Assembly: GCF_014898055.3 (NCBI RefSeq) | Contig: NW_023605194.1 | Span: 62,349,361 to 62,413,360, forward strand | DNA length: 64,000 nt | Origin: Talpa occidentalis | Lineage: Eukaryota > Chordata > Mammalia > Eulipotyphla > Talpidae | Direction: 5' to 3' | Part shown: in pieces, positions 56,946-64,000 of the stretch | Layout of the letters: each line of letters begins with the position of its first letter | How positions within the stretch are numbered: the stretch's first letter is position 1 | Position numbers and translations under genes: made by a program | The notes under the pieces: model-generated | Database searches by the model: none | Told to the model about the DNA's origin: nothing | The model's input: only the letters and a program-made list of their open reading frames with translations

Positions 56946-58470
56946 AATAAAATAAATTTCAGTAACACAACTTTCAGGGTGCTTAATAATAGGAAATTTA
57001 CTTCACTTCTTTCTAAGCTCTAGTCATTTTCTATAAAAATGAATTAATAAAACCTGCTTTATATTTACCTTACAGATAAGGAGAATAAAACAGTATTTGT
57101 GCCTAACACACAGTGACCACTTAACAATTTGTAAGCATCACTATCCCTGAAAAAAGTTAAAATTTCAAAAGGAAACATTTTATGTTCCTGGCCCCCATTC
57201 TCAATTCACCAAAGCACTCAAAGCCCTGTCTCCCCTAAGATTACCAAGGATTCAAGTAATCCTGTCCTTCTGTTCCAGTGTCTGGAACAGAGATTACAGA
57301 CAGCCACTTCCTTTACTCCCAAAGAGCGAGTGAATAGTGGGATGTGAACAGATAGCGGAAGATGAAAACTGCATTGATTGAAAAACCTCTCCACTTAAAG
57401 GTGACTGATTTTTATTGCCCTTTTTTTTTCTTTTTAATGTGGCCTTGTGGTTGAACCAAAGTGGAATGCAATTATAGTAGAGAGTATTCAAATGAAATAA
57501 GATCTGACTTGCTATTTGATACTGAGATTTAAGGTAATTCATTGCCAATGAATCATAAAAGAAATTATTCTCTTGAGTAGGGTTTGGTTATTTAATGGCC
57601 ACTTGCCACAATCTCAGCAAAATAAAGGAAGAATTCAAACTTCAATCTACTCTGCTGTAATTTTCCATGTGTTTGGTCAGAACTTCAACTTTCTTCCTAG
57701 CATTACTAAATCATCATCTCAATTCATTTCACTTGTCTACATGTGTTAACACATAATGAAAAAAAAGGGTTTTGAAGCAGTAGAGATCCTTTGGATAACA
57801 TAGACCTAGCAAAGTTAACAATTACAGGACATGCTAAAATTTCCATAAAACAAAAGGGTTAATATACTCCTTCATTCATAAACTATTTAACTATGAGCCT
57901 AAAAAGGTTTTGGCTACCACACTTTCAAAAATGACTATTAAGCTCCAGTAGGCATGGAAAAATATACACTTCTGAAAAAGTCTCATAACAATATTAATAT
58001 TGTGATATACCAGACAAATGGAGCTAATCTATATACAAAAGATAGATAAAATAGTGTTTCTCGTTATCTGTAATATTTTCCTCCAACATCTTATCATGTG
58101 AAAATAGAATTCACCAACTTATCTCTTAAAAGACACTCTGTTTTTGTAAACCTGAAAACAACACAGTAGTAATGTAAGATCAGTGAGGGCCGGGATAGAG
58201 GTCAGCAAGGGGCAACTGAATACAAGAATTCCTACTGTCAAGCTTGCAACATTATAATGAAAATATTCCAGAACAAAGAAAGATCTGAAATATCCAGGGA
58301 GGTCCAGACTCAGGTCTGGACTAAAAGATTGTCTGAAGACTTTCTCAATGTCATAAATTTATTCTGTAAAAATAAGAGTACCCAAAGATGTAGTGCTTTT
58401 TAACTATAAGCTTCATTGATTCATAGTTAGATCAGCATTTGGAAAAAGCTGCTTAAATCCCCTTAAATAT
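56946..58470. other. Unassigned; possible MIR at about 57040-57140
   Basis: TTTGTGCCTAACACACAGTGACC resembles the MIR end. The rest is AT-rich with no recognised feature. Confidence 0.4.
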
Positions 58471-58742
58471 TTTTTTAAGATTTATTTTTATTTATTTATC
58501 CATACAAGAACTGGGGTATAGGCCAGAAGTGCAAGGGGTGAGAGGATTCACCACAGACAGAGTAGGGAGCAGAACAGGCGGATCGACTGAAATACACTGC
58601 TGAGAGGAGCAGCAGGCGAGCCAGGAGAGGTCTGCTGGGCCATGTGGGTCACCTCCCTGGCTGAGGATAGAACTCATGCTGCAGTGGCTGGCAGTAGCTT
58701 CATAGTGCTGAGACTTAACCTCTTGCGCCACCAGAGAGGTCC
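58471..58742 (-). mobile_element. tRNA-derived SINE, type A, full length
   Basis: Minus strand from GGGACCTCTCTGGTGGCGCAAG to ATGGATAAATAAATAAAAATC. TSD uncertain (TTAAATATTT-like). Confidence 0.9.
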
Positions 58743-60011
58743 CATAATTATATTTAATTTAAGCTTTTCTAGAGTAAATACCATACAGTTGATATTGTAA
58801 TTCACTCGTATCATATTAGAAGGGGCAATATATCAGATGATCTCACCATTGTGGATGCTTTTTTTGAACATTTGGCTAAGCTGGTGTCCCTAGAGCTCTT
58901 CATTGTAAAGGTACATTTTCCCTTTGATAATTAATTAATAATCTGTGGGGCCATTTATTTATTTTTTTTTTGTGGGGCCATTCTTTAAAACCATGTAGTT
59001 ATCTATTTCCCATCAATCAACCTAGTAATCAATGACTTCATCATTTATTAATGATTCTTGTTTGAATCAATTATTACATTGGGGGCTGACAGACTTACTT
59101 TAAAATGACAGATTTAAACTGTCATCACAAATTGTATCCTTTCAATATTTATTCTTAGTTGAACTTTCAAATATCCATGGGGAAGCTAGTTTTTCAAAAT
59201 TCTCTTAGCAAGAAAAAGAATCTGAAGAACACTGACTAATACCATCTAAATTAACCTAGAGTAGGAAACAAGCACAAACAGAATTATTACCTGTATTGCT
59301 GGCATGCCAAGAGATCCCATTGTATGGATCATAGATCCTCCCAGCAAAAGGTGGCTTAAAACAAAGCTTTCTTACTTCATCATGAGATGATTGCCCTTCA
59401 GTCGTCTGCTAAATCAGTGAAAGCCTATAGACTTAAACTTAAAAAGAAGATACTAGGACATGTTTTAGTGCAGAGATTCAATTTAGGAACAAAAAGTGAC
59501 TTTAAGCAAAAGTAGAATTGATGTTAAGCTATACTCTTTGAGAGGACAGGTATGCCAGATGAGATTGTGTGAAACAGCATTTTAAAACTTAGGTGTTCTG
59601 GAAAGATCCAGAAGTGTGCCCAGTACACCCCACAATGGAGAGCTCTGTAGCCTTTGCTCTGGTTCTGCACCTTACTACTGCTCTAAGCAATAGTGGAATC
59701 ACTGTCCTTTCATGAACCGAAAGAAACACTTATCACTCCTAAGGCCCTGTGAGCCACAAGGACAAAGTCTTCTCTTCTCCTGCACAGAATGAATGTCTTT
59801 CCTTACCCTAAGAGCCAAAAGAGCAGCACCTACACTCCCCAGGGCCAGAAATCCCCTCTCTCCCTTCCCCTGCAGTGACTAGAGAATTATAAAGGTTTAG
59901 TTTACTAAAGTCTGATCTACACTCTCTGTGAAATGTCTTGTCTGGCTTCTGATCTTGGGGAATAACATTTAGTCTTTCCCCATTAAGTACAATGGTTACC
60001 TGTAGGTTTTT
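58743..60011. other. Unassigned DNA with one tail-only insertion scar
   Basis: Only the scar at 58944-58982 stands out; no gene or named repeat recognised. Confidence 0.4.
58956..58970 (-). mobile_element. Tail-only retroinsertion (15 nt) with 12-bp TSD
   Basis: On the minus strand the insert is AAAAAAAAATAAATA, flanked by perfect repeats of TGTGGGGCCATT (58944-58955, 58971-58982). This looks like a retroposon consisting of nothing but an A-rich tail. Confidence 0.65.
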
Positions 60012-60028
60012 CAGGAATGTTCTTTATT

Positions 60029-60285
60029 TTTTTCTAAGATATATTTATTTATGCATACAAGAACTGGGGTTTAAGCTAGAGGTGCAGGGGGCAAGAGGAT
60101 TCACCAGAGAAGAGATGGGGAGCAGAACAGGCAGCTCTACTGAAGTACACTGCTGAGGAGAGCAGCAGGCATGGCAGGAGAGGTCTGCTGCGCCATGTGG
60201 ATTACTTCCTGGCTGGGGATCTTGCTGCAGTGGCTGGCGATAGCTTGATAGCACTGTCTTTAACCCCTGTGCCACCTGGGAGGCC
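60029..60285 (-). mobile_element. tRNA-derived SINE, type A, full length
   Basis: Minus strand from GGGCCTCCCAGGTGGCACAGG to TGCATAAATAAATATATC. Perfect TSD CAGGAATGTTCTTTATT (60012-60028, 60286-60302). Confidence 0.95.
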
Positions 60286-60289
60286 CAGG

Positions 60290-60756
60290 AATGTTCTTTA
60301 TTAGGCTGAAGAAATTCCCTTCCATACCTACTTTGTTGAGTGTTTTTATCATGAAAAGGTGTTGAAGTTTGAAAATGTTTATTCTACCTCTGTTAAGATG
60401 GTTATGTGATCGCTTCTTGGCCTTTTGGCTAAGATCAAGTGAAGATGGTTATGTGAGACTGGGTTTTTTTGTTTGTTTGTTTGTGTCCTCTGTTCTATTA
60501 ATATGGTATATTAACTTGATTTTTTCATTTTAGTCCAATCTTTCATTCCTGGAATACATCCTACTTGGAACATTCTTTAATCATTTTTGTGTGTTCATAG
60601 GTTGGTTTTTCTAGTATATTGTTAAGGATGTTTGCATCTATGTTCATAAGAGTCATTGGTTTATAGTTTTCTATTTGTATAGCTATAGTAGAACAAAGTT
60701 TTTGTATACTTCTAAAACTCAGTTAGGATTAATAGATTGTATTAAGTTGGTATGTT
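60290..60756 (-). mobile_element. Old L1 ORF2 (RT-region) fragment, minus strand
   Basis: Antisense of ORF2: CTACTTTGTTGAGTGTTTTTATCATG, TTCTATTAATATGGTATATTAAC, CATTCCTGGAATACATCC, GTTAAGGATGTTTGCATC, TTCATAAGAGTCATTGG. Hit by the U2 fragment at 60409. Confidence 0.75.
60409..60441 (+). ncRNA. U2 snRNA 5'-end retropseudogene fragment (33 nt, tail-less)
   Basis: ATCGCTTCTTGGCCTTTTGG plus CTAAGATCAAGTG equals U2 snRNA nucleotides 1-33 with one change (CTCGG to CTTGG, a CpG-type C-to-T). It is flanked by a perfect 14-bp TSD, AAGATGGTTATGTG (60395-60408, 60442-60455), with no A-tail. The target TT|AAGA fits L1 endonuclease preference. Not functional: it lacks the Sm site and the rest of U2, and no snRNA promoter is visible. 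Confidence 0.9.
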
Positions 60757-60771
60757 AAAAATAATCCCCAG

Positions 60772-61108
60772 TGGGGGGACTCCCTGGTGGTGCAAGGGGT
60801 TAAGCACCACACTATGGGGCAATCCACAGCCTCTGCAGCACGAGTTCGATCCCTGGCCAGCCAGAAAGCAACCCACATGGTGCAGAAGACCTCTCCTGAT
60901 GCACCAGCTGCTCCCGTTGGCAGTGTGCCTCAGTCAGTCTTCCTGTTCTGCTCCCCACTCTGTCTCTGGTGAGTCCTCTCAGCCCCCGCATTTCTGGCCT
61001 TTGTCCCAGCTCTTGTGCGCATAAATAAATAAATCTTAAAAAAAAAAACAATGTAACTTCAATAAAAAGAAATAAATAAAAAGTAATAATGAAGTATATC
61101 ATTTGTCA
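60772..61108 (+). mobile_element. tRNA-derived SINE, type A, with ~60 bp extra 3' sequence inside the TSD
   Basis: SINE body 60772-61048 (GGGGGGACTCCCTGGTGGTGC head, perfect B box GTTCGATCCC, GCATAAATAAATAAATCTT, A-run). The perfect TSD AAAAATAATCCCCAG (60757-60771) recurs only at 61109-61123, after 60 bp of A-rich sequence (ACAATGTAACTTCAATAAAA...CATTTGTC). The extra stretch therefore arrived with the SINE or grew within its tail. Confidence 0.85.
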
Positions 61109-61123
61109 AAAAATAATCCCCAG

Positions 61124-61353
61124 CAAGAAAATAACAAAAAATATAGCAAAAGAAAATTAAAGGAAATTGAAATAGTATACTAGAAAATACATGTTTGACA
61201 AAATTTAAGGTAGTAATGAAGTGTAGAGGGACAAAAGAGATATATAGAAAACACAAACCAAATTCACAGACATAAATTCTATCTATCTTATCAGTGATTG
61301 CATTAAATATCTATGGCACAGCTTGGCAGAATTTATTTTTTAAAATTAACTAT
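61124..61353 (+). mobile_element. Probable old L1 fragment (ORF1-ORF2 junction region)
   Basis: ATCTTATCAGTGATTGCATTAAATATCTATGG resembles the start of L1 ORF2 (TTACTTTAAATGTAAATGG). Weak. Confidence 0.4.
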
Positions 61354-61370
61354 AGAAAACCCAAATAAGG

Positions 61371-61642
61371 GGCTTCCCCTGCTGGCACAGCATTGAGCAC
61401 TGGGTTGCAAAGCTGCCCGCAGCCTCTGCAATGCCGGTTCAATCCCTGGCCACCGGGCAATGGTCCCACATGGCACGACAGACCTCTCCTGCCGCGCCCG
61501 CTGCTCTCCTCAGCAGTGTATTTTGTCAGTCTGCCTGTTCTGTTCCCTGCTCTGGCTCTGGTGAATTCTCTCACCCTCCCTCACTTCTGACTGTACCCAG
61601 TGCTTGTATAAAAAAATAAATAAATATTTAAAAAAAATAATA
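61371..61642 (+). mobile_element. tRNA-derived SINE, type B, full length
   Basis: GGCTTCCCCTGCTGGCACAG head, B box GGTTCAATCCC, TATAAAAAAATAAATAAATA tail. Perfect TSD AGAAAACCCAAATAAGG (61354-61370, 61643-61659). Confidence 0.95.
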
Positions 61643-61659
61643 AGAAAACCCAAATAAGG

Positions 61660-61815
61660 GACCAGGAAAAAGACTAGTTATAATAAAGGAAAAATCAAAA
61701 TCAACCAGCAACTATAAACCAGAGACACACTATGGGGGCGGGGGGTAGGAGGGATTAGGGTCAAAATAAGGGTGGTGGGAATTGTATGGGCAATATAACC
61801 AAGACACTATTTTCA
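61660..61815 (+). mobile_element. L1 3' UTR fragment, older subfamily
   Basis: GGGACCAGGAAAAAGAC, AACTATAAACCAGAGACACAC, G-rich tract and AATATAACCAAGA match the 3' UTR at 41500-41650. The TSD of the SINE at 61371 lies in its first bases. Confidence 0.85.
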
Positions 61816-62093
61816 TTTTGCTTCATTCTTTTTCTTTTGCTCTTCAATCTCCATCATCTCAATTCACCTATCTTTAAGTTTTCTGATTCTTGCTTCTTCC
61901 AGGTAAAATCTTCTATTTAGACATGGCAGTGAATTTTAAAATTTTAGTTATTGCCATTTTCAATTACAGAATTTCTGTTTGGCTCTTTTAAAATAATTTT
62001 CATCTCTTTAGTATTTTCTATATTTGGTTGGACATTGTTCTTTTTTTTAACTATGTAAACATCTTATAAAGCTGATTAAATGTATTTGTTGAG

Positions 62094-62361
62094 GGCCTTC
62101 CTGGTGGCATAGGAGTTAAATCTCAGCGCTATCACCTCTGTGGCCTGAGTTTGATCCCCCGCCAGGTAGCTAACCCACAGGAATAGCAGACCTCTCCCGT
62201 CTCAGCATTTTATCTGCTGCTCCCCTCAGCATTTTATCTCAGTAGATTCACGTGTTCTGCTCCCCACTCTGTCTCTGGTGAATCCTCTCATGTCCTGCAA
62301 CTCTGGCTTACATCCTAGTTCTTCTATGCAAAAATAAATATATCCTTTTTTTAAAAAAAAA
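62094..62361 (+). mobile_element. tRNA-derived SINE, type A, with internal 15-bp duplication
   Basis: GGGCCTTCCTGGTGGCATAGG head, GTTTGATCCCC B box, AAAATAAATATATCCTTTTTTT. CTCAGCATTTTATCT occurs twice (about 62201 and 62227). TSD GTATTTGTTGAG (62082-62093) / GTCTTTGTTGAG (62362-62373). Confidence 0.9.
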
Positions 62362-62373
62362 GTCTTTGTTGAG

Positions 62374-62834
62374 CCAGTCCAATAGCTGGGTTTTTTTGGG
62401 TTCTATTTCTATCGACTGCTTTTCTGTTGTTTATGGACCATACTTTCCTGGTTCTTTATATGTTTTGTAGTATTTCCTTTAAAAATAGACATTTAAATAA
62501 TATAATGTGTGATTCTAGAAATAAGATTCCCTTGCCTTAAAATTTTTTAAGAAGAATTTTTATTTTGACCAGTATTTAAATTATTTTTCAATAAAAAGTT
62601 GACATAAATTACCTATCACATTATACAGACAAGGAAAACACTACCCAGCCCCATTTTACAGAAACTTTTAAAAGGAAAATGGGCTTCCAGTTTCAGCAAG
62701 AAAGCACATCAGTGTTTTTGGAAACTTTATCTTTACAAATCCTATATGTGCAAGATAAAATAGAGTAAAAAATATTTTAAAATAGAACAAAAAATATTTT
62801 AAATTTAAGATTTTTTTAAATATTTAAAAATATT
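62374..62834. other. Unassigned AT-rich DNA
   Basis: A/T-rich with repeated AATATTTTAAA words at 62755-62840. Nothing recognised. Confidence 0.4.
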
Positions 62835-62954
62835 TTAGCTTGTCTCACAAAAAAAAGGAAATAAAATGTCCCAAATGCCAGGAATAAAGAAGTAACTGAA
62901 ATTCCAAGCAAAAAACATGTGAGTCATTGCCATTGACTTGTAGGAAGAGAAGTA
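62835..62954 (+). repeat. Direct repeat, copy 1 (~120 bp)
   Basis: TTAGCTTGTCTC...AATAAAATGTCCCAAATGCC...GCAAAAAACATGTGAGTC...GTAGGAAGAG; paired with 63411-63525, about 576 bp downstream, same orientation. Confidence 0.88.
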
Positions 62955-63410
62955 TAGTTTGAGAACTTCCAAACTCAAGTTTTAGTCCCCAATAGGGACA
63001 AAATATAAGGTTTTTTTCCTGTTCAGTCAGGATTTGGGGACTGATTCCTACATATAGCTGACCCCTACAGACCAGTGAAGGGTTGCTTTCAGGAAGAGTT
63101 GACAGGAATAAAATCTCCAATAGACCTGGGGAAACAAAATTTTCTTTGTGTCTTTCCAGACACTGATGTTGAAAAAAATTAATCTCTGAGAAATCAAAAC
63201 TCCAGGTGTGCAATCATGTATGTTTTGGATTCAAATTTAAAGTTCATGATTCAAAGATTATGACCTTCAAGTCAGCAAATTAATACGAAATTTGATTGAA
63301 TATTACAGAATTACCTGGAGTTTCTGGCAGAGTCAAATGTAAAACCAACATCAAGATTTGTCCCCACAAGTGTTTCTCAGAAAAAAATTTATTCTTTTAA
63401 CAAAAAGGAT
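62955..63410. other. Unassigned spacer between the direct repeats
   Basis: A 122-codon minus-strand frame spans 62845-63213 but has no recognised similarity. No named repeat. Confidence 0.4.
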
Positions 63411-63525
63411 TAGCTTATCTCCCAAGAAAGAAAATAAAATGTCCCAAATGCCAGCAGTAAAGGAGGAGCTGAAATTCAGAGCAAAAAACACGTGAGTCTT
63501 TCATTGCCATTGAATTGTAGGAAGA
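63411..63525 (+). repeat. Direct repeat, copy 2 (~115 bp)
   Basis: TTAGCTTATCTCCCAAGAAAG...AATAAAATGTCCCAAATGCC...GCAAAAAACACGTGAGTC...GTAGGAAGAG; about 85% identical to copy 1 by eye. Confidence 0.88.
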
Positions 63526-63670
63526 GTTGTAAAAACATTTTAAAACACTTTAGGAGAAAAATGTACCTTGATAGAATTAGCAAATGTCTAAGAGTGACTA
63601 GCGCCCCCACAAATTTTGGATGATGGAAATTTTTCCAAAATAAAACAAAATAAATTTGCTAAAATTTTTA

Positions 63671-63939
63671 TTTTATTTTTTTAAAGATTTATTTATTTAT
63701 TTATACAAGCACTGGGTATAGTCAGAAGTGAGAGAGGGTGACAGAATTCACCAGAGCCAGAGCGGAAAGCAAAACAGGCAGACTGACTAAGCACACTGCT
63801 ATGGGGAGCAGCGGGTGTGGCAGGAGAGGTCTGTGTGCCATGTGGGACCCTCGCCGGTGGCCGGGGATGGAACCGGCACTGCAGAGGCTGCGGGCAGATT
63901 TGCAGCCCAGCGCTCAACCACTGCACCACCGGGAGGCCC
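63671..63939 (-). mobile_element. tRNA-derived SINE, type B, full length
   Basis: Minus strand from AGGGCCTCCCGGTGGTGCAG to TATAAATAAATAAATAAATC, TTTAAAAAAAT. TSD TGCTAAAATTTTTA (about 63658-63670, 63940-63953). Confidence 0.95.
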
Positions 63940-64000
63940 TGCTAAAATTTTTAAATGAAGTTTTGAGAATTTAATCTCCAAGAAAAGTACTCCCCAAGAA

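Noticed and set aside
61393..61619. Overlapping frames in SINEs, repeated at many SINE copies
   Set aside because: The same frames recur wherever a SINE is present; they are non-coding pol III sequence.
62845..63213. 122-codon minus-strand frame, considered as a gene
   Set aside because: No recognised similarity, starts within a duplicated repeat, no promoter or splice evidence; kept only as a pointer in a finding.

Overview
This window is repeat-rich intergenic (or deep intronic) DNA from a placental mammal. I find no protein-coding gene, CRISPR array, operon or functional RNA gene that the sequence supports. The open frames are either decayed LINE-1 (L1) ORF1/ORF2 fragments or chance and antisense frames through repeats. 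The mammalian assignment rests on L1 copies with recognisable ORF1p/ORF2p sequence, tRNA-derived SINEs, ancient MIR/L2/MER5A fragments and LTRs. The dominant SINE (about 270 bp; pol III A and B boxes; AATAAA repeats, usually a short TCTT/TCTTT pol III terminator, then A-tail) is a T+ type tRNA SINE. It is not Alu, B1/B2, carnivore CAN, horse ERE or vespertilionid VES. A laurasiatherian fits best, possibly a rhinolophoid bat with a Rhin-1-like SINE, but the species is my inference and is weakly held.

Layout. 1-1086: 3' end of an L1 that enters from the left edge. 1087-5400: mostly unassigned DNA with three SINEs. 5400-7170: a truncated L1, a solo LTR (6258-6815) and an 87-bp internally deleted LTR with its own 4-bp target-site duplication (TSD). 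7350-12882: a nearly full-length L1 with 5' UTR (itself hit by a 471-bp antisense solo LTR at 7585-8055), a broken ORF1, and an ORF2 that has lost the reverse-transcriptase middle. 13401-14506: a 5'-truncated L1 on the minus strand with an open ORF2 C-terminus. 14.7-22.3 kb: SINEs, two fragments of one older L1 subfamily and a HAL1-like ORF1-only element. 22.3-37.9 kb: older DNA with MIR, L2, ancient L1 and several SINEs. 38-46.4 kb: two old near-complete ORF2-bearing L1s. The first contains a twin-primed (5'-inverted) younger L1, which itself contains a tail-less L1 piece. 46.4-64 kb: unassigned DNA with MIR, L2, MER5A, a probable LTR (about 52.1-52.95 kb), a SINE-mediated rearrangement (54.8-56.95 kb), a 33-nt U2 snRNA fragment with TSD, a SINE carrying about 60 bp of extra 3' sequence, and more SINEs.

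How the parts work together. This is a retrotransposition landscape: L1 EN/RT supplied the machinery, and the SINEs, the U2 fragment and very short tail-only insertions look like trans-mobilised passengers. Nearly every SINE still has a 10-18 bp TSD. Two SINE subtypes coexist: type A (ends GCATAAATAAATAAATCTT) and the GC/CpG-richer type B (ends TGTATAAATAAATAAATCTT). The most informative observations are small retroposition scars and evidence that some L1 copies amplified as defective, non-autonomous elements. No new defence or metabolic system is visible. Family names come from memory of consensus sequences, without a database search.
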